Source of the DNA: Phycicoccus sp. HDW14
GTDB lineage: Bacteria; Actinomycetota; Actinomycetes; Actinomycetales; Dermatophilaceae
Length of the DNA: 64,000 nt
Direction: 5' to 3'
NCBI RefSeq assembly: GCF_011383005.1
Contig: NZ_CP049935.1
Coordinates: forward strand, 434,001-498,000
Program-made: the position numbers and the translations under genes
Notes under the pieces: generated by a model
What the model saw: only the letters and a program-made list of their open reading frames with translations
Databases searched by the model: none
Told to the model about the DNA's origin: nothing
Shown here: piece by piece, positions 45,183 through 57,542 of the stretch
Numbering within the stretch: position 1 is the first letter of the stretch
Layout of the letters: each line of letters starts with the position of its first letter

Positions 45183-46340
45183 GTGGACCGCCTCACCCCC
45201 GTCGTCTTCCACGACGCCTGGGGCTCGCTGGTGGCCATCGCCAGTCTCCAGGGCCGCGACATCCCGAGCGCCGAGCCCGAGTCCGAGCTGTGGATGGGCG
45301 CGCACGAGGAGGGGCCGTCCGGCACCGACCGACCGGGAGCCCCGACGCTGGCCGACCTCGTCGCCGCCGACCCGGTGGGCGTCCTCGGTGCGGAGTGCGT
45401 CGAGCGGTACGGCCCGCGGCTGCCGTTCCTCCTCAAGGTCCTCGCCCCCGGGCGGGCGATCTCGATCCAGGCGCACCCGACCGCCGAACAGGCCCGGGCC
45501 GAGCGCGGGCGCACGGGCGACGAGGTGTACGGCGACGACTGGGCCAAGCCCGAGCTGTTATTGGCCATCGCGCCCTTCGAGGTCTTCGTCGGGTTGCGCT
45601 CCTTCGCCGAGGTCACCGACCTCGTCCGACGCCTGCGGGTGCCGCGCCTGAGCGCCCTCGCCGAGCAGGCCGCGTCCGCCGACGACCCCGTCCACGAGAT
45701 GCTCGCGCTCGTCCTGGCCACGCCCGCCGACGACGTCGCCGAGCTGGCCCGGGCCGTCGTCGCCGCCTGCGTGCGGCTCGAGGGCCGGGCCGGCGAGTTC
45801 GGGGAGGCCAGCGCCGCCGTCGTGCGCGTCGCCGAGGAGCACCCCGACGACATCGGGCTCGTCGTGCTGCTGCTCATGCACCACCGGCTGCTCGAGCCGG
45901 GGGAGTACATCGACGTGGCCGCCGGGGTGCTGCACTCGTACGTGCGCGGGCTCGGGGTCGAGGTGCTCGCGAACTCCGACAACGTCGTGCGCGCCGGGCT
46001 GACGAGCAAGCCCGTCAACGTCCCCGAGCTGCTGCACATCGTCGACCCGCGGGCCGATGGGGTCGCGGGGACCGGACGGGTGGTGGAGCCGGGGCTCGAG
46101 GTCTTCGACAGCGCGTCCGACCGGTTCCGGCTGGCGCGGGTGACGCCCGGCCGGCGGCTGCCCGCCGACACCGCACCGCGCATCGTCTTCTGCCTGCGGG
46201 GGCAGGTCACCCTGACGTCCGCATCGGGCGGTCTCGAGCTGGGTGACGTCGAGTCGGCGTTCCTCCCCGCGGGCGAAGGTGCCGTGACGCTCGAGGGCGC
46301 CGGCGAGGTCTACCTCGTCACCGTCCCCGACGCCTTCTGA
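45183..46340 (+). CDS. manA: Mannose-6-phosphate isomerase, class I
   Basis: This is a cytosolic zinc enzyme interconverting mannose 6-phosphate and fructose 6-phosphate, which supplies GDP-mannose for glycans. Zinc ligands are in SIQAHPTAEQ (Gln and His), KPELLLAI (Glu) and GVLHSYVRGLGVEVLANSDN (His); the last segment is the family signature. It has 385 residues. The GTG is preceded by GAAGGA; a TAGAGT -10 box at 45141 gives a short leader. Confidence 0.92.
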   Translation: MDRLTPVVFHDAWGSLVAIASLQGRDIPSAEPESELWMGAHEEGPSGTDRPGAPTLADLVAADPVGVLGAECVERYGPRLPFLLKVLAPGRAISIQAHPTAEQARAERGRTGDEVYGDDWAKPELLLAIAPFEVFVGLRSFAEVTDLVRRLRVPRLSALAEQAASADDPVHEMLALVLATPADDVAELARAVVAACVRLEGRAGEFGEASAAVVRVAEEHPDDIGLVVLLLMHHRLLEPGEYIDVAAGVLHSYVRGLGVEVLANSDNVVRAGLTSKPVNVPELLHIVDPRADGVAGTGRVVEPGLEVFDSASDRFRLARVTPGRRLPADTAPRIVFCLRGQVTLTSASGGLELGDVESAFLPAGEGAVTLEGAGEVYLVTVPDAF

Positions 46341-46346
46341 CGCCGA

Positions 46347-46425
46347 CCCGGCTCGCGAGCCGGGCTGGCCCCTCGTGAGCCTCCTCGGCCGGGCCCGGGA
46401 CAGGAACAGGCGGCTCGCGAGCCGC
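46347..46425. repeat. Two copies of a perfect GGCTCGCGAGCC palindrome
   Basis: CCCGGCTCGCGAGCCGGG (46347-46364) and GCGGCTCGCGAGCCGC (46410-46425) share the 12-base palindrome GGCTCGCGAGCC. They lie in the 200-base non-coding gap between manA and sodN, and may act as terminators of manA or as a binding site for a dimeric protein. Confidence 0.5.
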
Positions 46426-46492
46426 GCCGTCCCGGTGGCCATCCGCCCGATCTGCACCAGGGCCCCCGCGACACCCGTCCCCGGACGCGACG

Positions 46493-46523
46493 ACGGCGGG
46501 TGCCCCGTGAGGACACCCGCCGT
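46493..46523 (-). terminator. Terminator of sodN
   Basis: ACGGCGGGTG and CACCCGCCGT form a 10-pair stem about 20 bases after the sodN stop codon. Confidence 0.6.
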
Positions 46524-46542
46524 CGGCGGAAGGCGCTGTGGC

Positions 46543-46938
46543 TCAGGCCTTCTTGGTCTCCTTGAAGATCGCGTCGATCTCGTCGATCTTCGCGAGCAGC
46601 TCGTCGGCCTTCGCCGCGTCGAACTCGCCCTTGGTGCCCGAGGCGCCCGCCAGCTTGGTCGCCTCGTTGACGAGGGTGTGCAGCTGCGGGAACTTCTCGA
46701 AGTGCGGGGGCTTGAAGTAGTCGGTCCAGAGCACCCACAGGTGGTGCTTGACGAGCTCGGAGCGCTGCTCCTTGATGATCGTCGCGCGGACGCGGAAGTC
46801 GGGGTCGTCGTTGTCCGCGACCTTGGCGATGATCGCCTTGACCGACTCGGCCTCGATCCGGGCCTGGGCGGGGTCGTAGACGCCGCACGGGAGGTCGCAG
46901 TGGGCCGCGACGTCGGTGATGCGGAACAGGGACAGCAT
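46543..46938 (-). CDS. sodN: Nickel superoxide dismutase
   Basis: This enzyme disproportionates superoxide with a Ni ion held in a hook formed by the new N-terminus. The precursor has a 12-residue leader (MLSLFRITDVAA) and then HCDLPCGVYDPAQ: His1, Cys2 and Cys6 are the nickel ligands. KHHLWVLWTDYFKPPH is the other conserved segment. It has 131 residues in total. The maturation protease gene sodX is directly upstream on the same strand. The -10 box TAGGTT at 46981-46986 overlaps the sodX stop, so sodN probably has its own promoter too. The ATG has GAGGAG upstream. Confidence 0.95.
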   Translation of the reverse strand: MLSLFRITDVAAHCDLPCGVYDPAQARIEAESVKAIIAKVADNDDPDFRVRATIIKEQRSELVKHHLWVLWTDYFKPPHFEKFPQLHTLVNEATKLAGASGTKGEFDAAKADELLAKIDEIDAIFKETKKA

Positions 46939-46980
46939 GTGCCACTCCTCGGGGGGTGCGGGGGTTCTGCGGGTCTCCTC

Positions 46981-46986
46981 AACCTA
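46981..46986 (-). promoter_or_regulatory. -10 box of sodN
   Basis: On the minus strand this reads TAGGTT, 42 bases before the sodN ATG and overlapping the sodX stop codon. Confidence 0.45.
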
Positions 46987-47310
46987 CCCCAGCGTCCGCC
47001 AGACCAACCCGGCGACCACCGCCACGATGTCGTCCCCGGACAGCGACCCGACGTCGAACGAGGTGACCCCCTCGGCGGCGTTGTCGGAGTCGACCCACCA
47101 GCGCTCCGGGGCGTCCGGGTCCGGACCCGTGACGCGCTTGACCGACAGCGGTCGGGGCCGACCGGAGGCGTCCGGTGGCAGCCGCACGACGTGGGCCCGC
47201 CCGGGTCGCGGGGGCACGCCCCGCACGACGAGCAGCACGTCGCCGTCGCGGTAGGTGGGCAGCATCGAGCGGCCCCGGACACGCACCAGCGCCGGGAGCG
47301 GCAGCCTCAC
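46984..47310 (-). CDS. sodX: Nickel SOD maturation protease SodX (S26 signal-peptidase-like)
   Basis: This 108-residue peptidase removes the SodN leader to free His1. The Ser box is [12 protein letters not shown] and the Lys box is LSVKRVTG, followed by [18 protein letters not shown], a C-terminal segment of the S26 fold. It lacks a membrane anchor, as expected for this cytosolic relative of leader peptidase. The GTG start overlaps the stop of the amino-acid ABC ATPase gene, so sodX appears translationally joined to the transporter genes upstream. Confidence 0.9.
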   Translation of the reverse strand: MRLPLPALVRVRGRSMLPTYRDGDVLLVVRGVPPRPGRAHVVRLPPDASGRPRPLSVKRVTGPDPDAPERWWVDSDNAAEGVTSFDVGSLSGDDIVAVVAGLVWRTLG

Positions 47311-48184
47311 GCCTGCGGGTCGCCGCTGGGGTCGGTCGGCGCGTCGGCGAGCGCCTGCGCCGCCCCGGTCACGGTGGCGACGACGGCCTCCGCGTGGGCC
47401 TGCTCCTCCTGGCGCATCCGGGCGAGGAAGGCCCGGGTCCGCGCGTGCTTCGGGTTGCCGATGACCTCGCTCGGCGGGCCCTCCTCGACGACGACACCGG
47501 CGTCCATGAAGACGACGCGGTCGGCCACCTCGCGGGCGAAGCCCATCTCGTGGGTGACGACGATCATCGTCATGCCGCCCTTCGCGAGGTCGCGCATGAC
47601 CTTGAGGACCTCGCCGACCAGCTCGGGGTCGAGGGCCGAGGTCGGCTCGTCGAAGAGCATGAGCTTGGGGTCCATGGCCAGGGCCCGGGCGATGGCGACG
47701 CGCTGCTGCTGGCCGCCGGAGAGCTGCGCCGGGTAGGCGGACGGCTTGTCGGCCAGGCCCACCTGCTCGAGCAGCTCGAGCGCCTTCGCGGTGGCCTCCT
47801 TCTTCTTCACGCCCTTGACCTGCATCGGCGCCTCGACGACGTTCTCGAGGACGGTCTTGTGCGGGAAGAGGTTGAAGCGCTGGAAGCACATGCCGATGTC
47901 GCGTCGCTGCGCGGCGATGTGCTTGTCGCGCAGGCGGTGTAGCGTGCCGCTGCGGTCGTCGTAGCCCATGAGGTCGCCGTCGACCCAGATCCGGCCGCCG
48001 TCGATCGTCTCGAGCTGGTTGATGCAGCGCAGGAAGGTCGTCTTGCCCGACCCGGACGGCCCGAGGAGGACGACGACCTCGCCGGCGCGCACGTCCATGT
48101 CGATGCCCTTGAGGACCTCGGTGCCGTGGAAGGACTTCGTGACGTTGACGGCGTGGACGAGGGAGCGTCGTGGGTGGCGGTCAT
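47307..48184 (-). CDS. Polar amino acid ABC transporter ATPase (one apparent frameshift)
   Basis: This GlnQ-type ATPase has 292 residues after correction. Walker A is [10 protein letters not shown]-loop [10 protein letters not shown], signature LSGGQQQRV, Walker [15 protein letters not shown], and switch His VVTHEM. The N-terminus continues upstream in another frame as [13 protein letters not shown]; one missing base near 48162 separates it from the start MTATHDAP. The ATG at 48184 overlaps the permease stop as ATGA. The protein belongs with the permease and binding protein upstream. Confidence 0.9.
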
Positions 48185-49130
48185 CAGTGGTCGGCCCCGA
48201 TCTTGGTCAGCTCCTGCTTGGCCTTCTTGGGGACCGGGCCGAAGCCGCGACCGAAGTACCGCTCCAGGTAGGACTGCCCGACCATGAGGATCGAGCAGAT
48301 GATGAGGTACCAGAGCGTTGCCGCGACGAGCCCCGGAAGGATCTTGAAGCCGCGCTGACCGAAGTTGTACGCCTGGAAGAACAGCTCGTTGATGATCGGG
48401 ATCGCGATCAGCAGCGAGGTGTCCTTGACCATGGCGATCGTCTCGTTGCCGGTCGGCGGGACGATGACCCGCATCGCCTGCGGCAGGACGATGCGTCGCA
48501 TCGTCTTCCCCGGCGGCATGCCGAGGGCCTGGGCCGCCTCGGCCTGTCCCCGGTCGACCGAGAGGATGCCGGCGCGGGCGATCTCGGCCATGTACGCGGC
48601 CTCGGAGAGCCCGAGACCGAGGATGCCGGCCCAGATCGTCGTGGAGAACGCGTTCCAGTCGAGGGTGAAGAAGGTGAAGGTCGCCGGGTCGATGCCGATC
48701 GCCCTGGCGAGCTGCTCCCCGAAGGGCAGGCCGATGCTCAGTGAGGAGTAGAGGAACCCGACGCCGACACCGATGAGGACGAGGAGCACGTAGCGGGGGA
48801 TGGCCCGGAAGAACCACGTGTAGACGAAGGCCACTCCGCGCAGCACCGGGTTGTCGGACAACCGCATCACGGCGAGGACGACCCCGAGCCCGACGCCGAG
48901 CACCATGGCCCGAAGGTGCCGAGGATCGTGCCGGCCCAGAGGCCCTGGATGACCGGGGTCTGCTGCATCACCTCGAACGCGAACGGGAAGTCCCACTTGT
49001 CGTTCGTGACGAACGAGCTGACCATCATCGCGACGATCACCGCGATGACGGCGATGGCCACCCAGCGCCAGGGGTGCCGGACCGGCCGGGCCTTGATCGG
49101 GCCCGGCCGGTCCTCGCTCACCGAGGTCAT
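48184..49130 (-). CDS. Polar amino acid ABC transporter permease (one apparent frameshift)
   Basis: This His/Glu/Gln/Arg/opine-family permease has 315 residues after correction. The N-terminal part holds a membrane segment ([18 protein letters not shown]) and a periplasmic piece with [10 protein letters not shown]; the rest has four more segments and the family EAA loop [17 protein letters not shown]. The frame changes at about 48910, in GGGCC, after GTFG. The substrate-binding gene is 4 bases upstream. Confidence 0.9.
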
Positions 49131-49134
49131 GGGA

Positions 49135-50051
49135 TCAGGAGACCGTCGGGTTCACGGCGAAGTCGGAGATGGCCCGCCCTCGGTCTTCCACTTCGTGAGG
49201 ATGTTCTTGTACGTGCCGTCGGCCTCCAGCTGCTTGAGCGCCTCGACGATCGCGCCGCCGAAGTCGGTCTGGTCCTTCGGGAGGACGTAGCCGTAGGGCG
49301 CCGAGTCGTACTGGTCGCCGAGCAGCTCGAGCTGGCCCTCGGTGGACTCGACGGCCGCGATGGCCGGGGGCAGGTCGACGAGCATCGCGTCGGCCTTGCC
49401 GGAGACGACCATGGTCGTCACCTTGCCCTGGTCGGCGTCGACGAGGACCTTGATCTCCGGCTTGCCGGCGTCGGTGCACGCCTTGTTCTTCGCCGGGAGG
49501 TCGACGTCGGCCTGCACGGTGCCCTTCTGGACGGCGATGTTCTTGCCGCAGGCGTTCTCGGGGTCGATGGCGTTCGGGTTGCCCTTCTTCGTGACCCACT
49601 GGGTGCCGGCCTTGAAGTAGCTGACCATCGTCGCCTGCTTCTCGCGGTCGGCGTTGACCGTGAAGGAGGAGATGCCGATGTCGTACTTGCCGCTCTGCGT
49701 GCCGAGGATGATCGAGTCGAAGGCGGAGGGCACCCACTCGGTCTTGAGGCCGAACTTCGCGGCGACCGCGTCGAAGAGCTCGACGTCCATGCCGATGACC
49801 GTCTTGCCGTCGGAGTCGAGGTACTCGTTCGGCTGGTACGTGGCGTCCGTGCCGATGACGATCTTCCCGGCGCTCTTGATCTTGGCCGGGAGCTTGGCGA
49901 CCAGGGCGGGGTCGACACTGGGCTTCGCGGAGGACGAGGCGGCCGGGGTCGTGCTCGAGCCACCTCCCGAGAGCGAGTCGGAACCACAGGCCGAGAGGGC
50001 GAGGGCAGTGGTGGCGAGCGTCGCGACGGCGATCGCGCGGGTGCGGAACAT
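49135..50051 (-). CDS. Amino acid ABC transporter substrate-binding lipoprotein (one apparent frameshift)
   Basis: This family 3 solute-binding protein has 305 residues after correction. The signal peptide ends in the lipobox ALSAC, so Cys22 should be lipidated. Family segments are IVIGTDATYQPNEYLD, GMDVELFDAVAAKFGLK and ADAMLVDLPPAIAA. The frame changes near 49174, only about 13 codons from the end; the corrected tail is AISDFAVNPTVS. The substrate is a polar amino acid by family; no exact ligand can be read. It is the first gene of the transporter-sodX group. Confidence 0.9.
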
Positions 50052-50458
50052 GCTGGTCCTTTCACACGGAGCCGGACGCGGTGTGTGGTGCCCGGTCGAG
50101 AGGTTGTGGGGGGCATCCTGCCACCGGAGGATGCGACGCGCGTCACGCCTCGATAACTATCGGTGGACCGGATGTGCCCCGAACGGCGGAACCCACGGTC
50201 CGCAAGCCCTCGAACCGCCGATTCCGTGGCCGGTCGGTACCGCATCGCGGCGGTGCCTGCACGCGACCGGGCGCGACGTGCGTCACAGCCCGAGCCCTCG
50301 GCAGGCCGTCCACCCTGTGCCATGATGGCGGCTTCGGGCGGACACCCCCGCCCTGCGACGACCGGGACGCACCCATTCCCCGGGCCGCATGCACCACCCC
50401 CCTTTCTCCGCATGCCGCGTCGTCGGCGTGCGCTCGTCGTCCCCCGAGGAGACCCGCG
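50052..50458. other. Divergent intergenic region
   Basis: This stretch holds the leaders of the amino-acid importer (minus strand) and the malic enzyme gene (plus strand). GCATCCT (50113-50119) and AGGATGC (50128-50134) form a small hairpin about 60-80 bases upstream of the importer start. GAGGAGA before 50459 is the malic enzyme ribosome binding site. I see no gene, tRNA or recognisable riboswitch here. Confidence 0.5.
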
Positions 50459-51649
<1,191 letters not shown>

Positions 51650-51651
51650 CC

Positions 51652-51657
51652 TAGGCT
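51652..51657 (+). promoter_or_regulatory. -10 box of the phosphatase gene
   Basis: TAGGCT lies 10 bases before the ATG at 51668. Confidence 0.35.
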
Positions 51658-51667
51658 GGCGGTCGTC

Positions 51668-52291
51668 ATGACCGCCGATGCCAGCACCGCCCCGTCCACC
51701 GGCCAGCCGGTCCGGCTGCTCACGGTGTGCACGGGCAACGTGTGCCGGTCGCCCTATGCCGCAGCCCTGCTCGCGCAGGGACTCGGATGGGCCCGGCCGG
51801 GCACCTTCGAGGTCTCGAGTGCCGGCACGCACGCGCTGGTGGGCCGGCGGCTCGAACCGGGGTCGAGGGTGATCCTCGAGGAGAAGGGCGTCCCGGTCCT
51901 GCCCGACCGGGCCCGGATGGTCACGCCCGCTCTGCTCTCCGAGCAGTCGCTCGTCCTCGTGATGTCCGCCCGGCACCGCGAGACCGTGCTCGAGGAGGCG
52001 CCGGCGCTCGTGCGCCGAACGGTCGGGCTCGTCGACCTCGCGGCCGCCCTGCGCGAGGTGGGGGAGCAGTACGCGTGGCCCGACCTGCTCGCCGACGTCG
52101 GGGCCAAGGAGGTGCGGGCCCGGTGGCGCGCCCTGCCCGAGGTGCTCGCCGCCGTGCGCGCCCTCCCGGAGCGGGTCACCGAGGTCGAGGACCCCTACGG
52201 CCGCGGCGCGAGGTCGTTCGGCCGGATGGCCGCCCAGCTCGACTCCGCGGTGCGCGCGGTCGTGCGCTGGGAGGCTCAGTTCGCGCGCTGA
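51668..52291 (+). CDS. Low-molecular-weight protein-tyrosine-phosphatase family protein
   Basis: This 207-residue protein has the P-loop LLTVCTGNVCRSPYAAALL (C-x5-R-S) at about residue 21 and the general-acid region VEDPYGRGARSF with Asp before Pro-Tyr. The middle contains RARMVTPALLSEQSLVLVMS, usual in actinobacterial members. In this setting, beside dTDP-rhamnose genes, it could act in polysaccharide control, but that is only contextual. The 3' end overlaps rfbC on the other strand by 16 bases. Confidence 0.88.
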   Translation: MTADASTAPSTGQPVRLLTVCTGNVCRSPYAAALLAQGLGWARPGTFEVSSAGTHALVGRRLEPGSRVILEEKGVPVLPDRARMVTPALLSEQSLVLVMSARHRETVLEEAPALVRRTVGLVDLAAALREVGEQYAWPDLLADVGAKEVRARWRALPEVLAAVRALPERVTEVEDPYGRGARSFGRMAAQLDSAVRAVVRWEAQFAR

Positions 52292-52883
52292 GCCAGCGCG
52301 GCCGCGTGGGCCCGGCAGTCCTCCCACGTCGGCAGCAGGCCCTGGGCCTCGGCCTCGGCGAGGCCGGGCGCGGCGGCGTCCTTCGGCGACAGCAGCGCCT
52401 CGACCCCGGCCGGCAGCTCGAGACCGATGGCGGCGTCGAGCGGGTGCACGCCGTGCTCGCCCGTGGGGTTGTACGCGGCCGAGCAGAGGTACATCGCGGT
52501 CGTGTCGTCCTGGAGGGCGCAGAACGCGTGGCCCAGGCCCTCCGAGAGCCACACCGCGCGCCGGTCGACGGCGTCGAGGACGACCGCCTCCCAGCGCCCG
52601 AAGGTCGGTGAGCCGACCCGGATGTCGACGACGTAGTCGACGAGCGCGCCGGTGAGCGCGGTGACGTACTTGCCCTGGCCGGGCGGGACGTCGGCGAAGT
52701 GGATGCCGCGGACGGTGCCACGGGAGGAGACCGACACGTTGGTCTGCACGATGTCGGGCCGGTGGCCGAGGTGCTCGGCGAGCCGGTCGCCGCGGAAGGA
52801 CTCGAGGAAGACGCCGCGGTCGTCGGGGAACTGGCGCGGGGTGACGACGAAGGCACCCTCGATGGGGAGCGGTCGGATCTCCA

Positions 52884-52884
<1 letters not shown>
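52276..52884 (-). CDS. rfbC: dTDP-4-dehydrorhamnose 3,5-epimerase
   Basis: This is the third step of dTDP-L-rhamnose synthesis. The cupin-fold enzyme of 202 residues shows GVFLESFRGDRL, TNVSVSSRGTVRGIHFADVP with the catalytic His, KYVTALTGALVDYVVDIR and LSEGLGHAFCAL. Its ATG overlaps the rfbA stop as ATGA. With rfbA on this strand and rfbB-rfbD on the other, the pathway is complete. Confidence 0.94.
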
Positions 52885-54821
<1,937 letters not shown>

Positions 54822-54822
<1 letters not shown>

Positions 54823-55673
54823 TGGCGCGCTGGCTGGTCGTCGGGGCCGCGGGGATGCTCGGCACCGACCTCGTCGAGGTGCTGCGCGGTCGGGGCCACG
54901 AGGTCGAGGGGCTCGACCTCCCGGACATCGACGTCCTCGACCCCGCGTCGTGCGCAGCGGCCGTCGCCGGCCACGACGTCGTCGTCAACTGCGCCGCCTA
55001 CACCGCCGTCGACGCCGCCGAGACCGACGAGGCACGCGCCTTCGCGGTCAACGCCGTCGGGGCCGCCAACCTCGCGCGGGCCGTCGCGGCCAGTGCCGGC
55101 TCGCTCGTGCACCTGTCCACCGACTACGTCGTCGCCGGCGAGGGCTCGACCCCGTGGCCCGCAGACTCCCCGGTCGCGCCGGCCTCGGCCTACGGACGCA
55201 CCAAGGCGGCGGGGGAGTGGGCCGTCCGTGCCGAGTGCCCCCGCGCCTGGGTGGTGCGCACCGCGTGGCTCTACGGCGCCCACGGCCGCAACATCCCGGC
55301 CACCGTCGCGCGCCTCGCCCGCGAGCGCGACACCTTCGGCTTCGTCGCCGACCAGGTCGGGCAGCCGACCTGGACGGTCGACCTCGCCGAGGGCATCGCC
55401 CGCATCGTCGAGGCCGGCGCGCCCTACGGCATCTGGCACGGCACGAACGGCGGCGAGACGTCGTGGCACGGGCTGGCCCGGGCGGTGCTCGAGGAGCTCG
55501 ACTTGGACCCCTCGCGGGTCGCCCCCATCGCGACCTCCGAGTACCCCGTGCCGGCCCCCCGGCCGGCCTACAGCGTGCTCGGGCACGAGATGTGGGCCGA
55601 CGCCGGGCTCGAGCCGCTGCCGCACTGGCGCGACGCCCTGCGCCGGGCAGCGCCGTCGGTGCTCGGCACCTGA
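54822..55673 (+). CDS. rfbD: dTDP-4-dehydrorhamnose reductase
   Basis: This is the last step, forming dTDP-L-rhamnose with NAD(P)H. The start WLVVGAAGMLGTDL is the nucleotide-binding motif; LVHLSTDYVVAG, SAYGRTKAAGEWAV (Tyr/Lys pair) and VVRTAWLYG are diagnostic. It has 283 residues. It is coupled to rfbB. No glycosyltransferase or wall-polymer gene lies immediately beside this set. Confidence 0.94.
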
Positions 55674-55727
55674 CGCCGGCCGGCAGGTCCCTGACCTCTG
55701 CCGATGCGCTCCGGTGCGGGCCACCGT

Positions 55728-55733
55728 TAGGCT
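55728..55733 (+). promoter_or_regulatory. -10 box of the methyltransferase gene
   Basis: TAGGCT is 7 bases before the GTG at 55741; the mRNA is probably leaderless. Confidence 0.5.
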
Positions 55734-55740
55734 CGCCGAC

Positions 55741-56490
55741 GTGCTGAAACCTCTGATCGGTCGTGTCCAGGCTGCGGTCCTCCCGCGCACCCACCACGGG
55801 ACCTCGCCCTCGGGCGTCAAGCTCCCGCCGACCGTGTACCGGATGGGCGGGGCGCACTTCCGGCAGGACGCCGCCTTCGTCTCCTCCGCGGTCGCCGAGG
55901 TGCAGCGCCTCGAGGACAAGATCGGGCTCAGCAGCGAGTCGCGGCTGCTCGACTGGGGCTGCGGGGCCGGCCGGCTCGCGGTCGGCATCGCCGAGAAGCT
56001 CGGGCGGATCGAGCTCTACCACGGCGTCGACATCCAGAAGCACCTCGTCGACTGGGCCCAGCGCCACCTCGGCGACCGCGACGGCTTCCGGTTCACCCAC
56101 GTCGACCTCGCCAACCCCCGCTACAACCCGGGCGGCTCGCACGAGCGGACCATCCCCGGCGACAGCGGCGGGTACGACGGCTTCTACGCCTACAGCGTGT
56201 TCAGCCACCTCATGGGCGACGACACCGCCGCCTACCTCCACGAGGTGGCCCGCCTGCTCGCCCCCGGGGGCCGCGCGTTCGTCACGGCCTTCGTCGAGGA
56301 CGACGTGCCCGACCAGGAGGAGAACCCGGTCGGCTACGGGCCGCTCACGTGGTCCGGGCCGCTGCACTGCGTCCGCTTCGACCGGGGGTTCTTCGAGGGC
56401 ATGGTGCGCGACGCGGGCCTCGAGGTCGACTCCCTCGAGCACGGCCAGGAGACCGACGGGCAGTCGCTGTACATCCTCCGTCGGCCCTGA
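55741..56490 (+). CDS. Class I SAM-dependent methyltransferase
   Basis: This 249-residue protein has SAM motif I as RLLDWGCGAGRLAVGIAE and motif II acidic residue in YHGVDIQKHLVDWAQ. YAYSVFSHLMGDDTAAYLHE and LLAPGGRAFVTAF complete the fold. The N-terminus (VLKPLIGRVQAAVLP) could be amphipathic. Position after rfbD and the family resemblance suggest methylation of a sugar or lipid-linked substrate, but the target is unknown. Confidence 0.85.
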   Translation: MLKPLIGRVQAAVLPRTHHGTSPSGVKLPPTVYRMGGAHFRQDAAFVSSAVAEVQRLEDKIGLSSESRLLDWGCGAGRLAVGIAEKLGRIELYHGVDIQKHLVDWAQRHLGDRDGFRFTHVDLANPRYNPGGSHERTIPGDSGGYDGFYAYSVFSHLMGDDTAAYLHEVARLLAPGGRAFVTAFVEDDVPDQEENPVGYGPLTWSGPLHCVRFDRGFFEGMVRDAGLEVDSLEHGQETDGQSLYILRRP

Positions 56491-56504
56491 CCCCGGTCGC
56501 TGGG

Positions 56505-56510
56505 TAGGGT
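56505..56510 (+). promoter_or_regulatory. -10 box of the dehydrogenase gene
   Basis: TAGGGT is 7 bases before the ATG at 56518. Confidence 0.5.
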
Positions 56511-56517
56511 CGAGCGC

Positions 56518-57486
56518 ATGCTCGCCGCCTACGCGAAGTCCCAGTCCGCCGACGACCCCCTGAGCGGCCTCGAGGTCGGTGAGCGGCCCGAGCCGGAGGC
56601 GCCCGACGGCTGGACGACCGTCCGGCTGCGCACCGCGGCGCTCAACCACCACGACGTGTGGTCGCTGCGCGGTGTGGGCCTGCCCGCCGACCGGCTCCCG
56701 ATGGTCCTGGGCTGCGACGGCGCCGGGGTCACCGAGGACGGCGACGAGGTGCTCGTGCACGCGGTCGTCGCCTCGCCCGGCTGGACCGGCGACGAGACCC
56801 TCGACCCCCGGCGCAGCCTGCTCTCCGAGGTGCACGACGGCACCCTCGCCGAGGTCGTCGCCGTGCCGCGGCACAACCTCGTCCCCAAGCCGGCCGGCCT
56901 GTCGTGGGAGCACGCCGCGTGCCTGCCCACCGCATGGCTCACCGCCTACCGGATGCTCTTCACGAACGCGGGCGTGCAGCCCGGCTCCACCGTGCTCGTC
57001 CAGGGCGCGGCGGGCGGTGTGGCCACTGCGGCCGTCCAGCTCGGGGCGGCCGCCGGCCTCCGGGTGTGGGTGACCAGCCGCGACGAGGCCAAGGGCGAGG
57101 CCGCCGTGGCCCTGGGGGCCGACCGCGCCTTCGGGTCCGGCGAGCGGCTCCCCGAGCGGGTCGACGCCGTCCTCGAGACGGTCGGGGCCGCCACGTGGTC
57201 GCACAGCATCAACAGCCTGCGCCCCGGCGGCACGGTCGTCATCTCCGGGGCGACGTCGGGCGACGCGCCGGCGAAGGCCGAGCTGACGAAGATCTTCTTC
57301 AAGCAGCTGCGGGTCGTCGGCTCGACGATGGGCTCGCGCGAGGAGCTCGAGCGCCTGGCGCGGTTCGTCGTCGACCGGGGCATCGAGCCCCTCGTCGACT
57401 CCACGATGCCGCTGGCCGACGCCCGCGACGGGTTCGCCCGGATGGTCGAGGGCAAGGTCACGGGCAAGGTCGTGTTCACCGTCTGA
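56518..57486 (+). CDS. Zinc-type alcohol dehydrogenase/quinone reductase family oxidoreductase
   Basis: This 322-residue MDR protein has AALNHHDVWSLRGVG, PMVLGCDGAGV and the nucleotide-binding VLVQGAAGGVATAAVQLG. The structural-zinc Cys cluster is missing, and the catalytic Cys of true zinc alcohol dehydrogenases is not obvious, so it is nearer to quinone-reductase-like members using NADPH. The substrate is unknown. Confidence 0.85.
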   Translation: MLAAYAKSQSADDPLSGLEVGERPEPEAPDGWTTVRLRTAALNHHDVWSLRGVGLPADRLPMVLGCDGAGVTEDGDEVLVHAVVASPGWTGDETLDPRRSLLSEVHDGTLAEVVAVPRHNLVPKPAGLSWEHAACLPTAWLTAYRMLFTNAGVQPGSTVLVQGAAGGVATAAVQLGAAAGLRVWVTSRDEAKGEAAVALGADRAFGSGERLPERVDAVLETVGAATWSHSINSLRPGGTVVISGATSGDAPAKAELTKIFFKQLRVVGSTMGSREELERLARFVVDRGIEPLVDSTMPLADARDGFARMVEGKVTGKVVFTV

Positions 57487-57542
57487 CGCCCGGGGCTACC
57501 GACGGGTAACGTGGGGGTGCACCACCCACCCGAGGAGCCACC

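Noticed and set aside
50052..50458. Riboswitch in the leader of malic enzyme or the amino-acid importer
   Set aside because: Only a 7-pair hairpin was found; no conserved aptamer pattern known to me fits.
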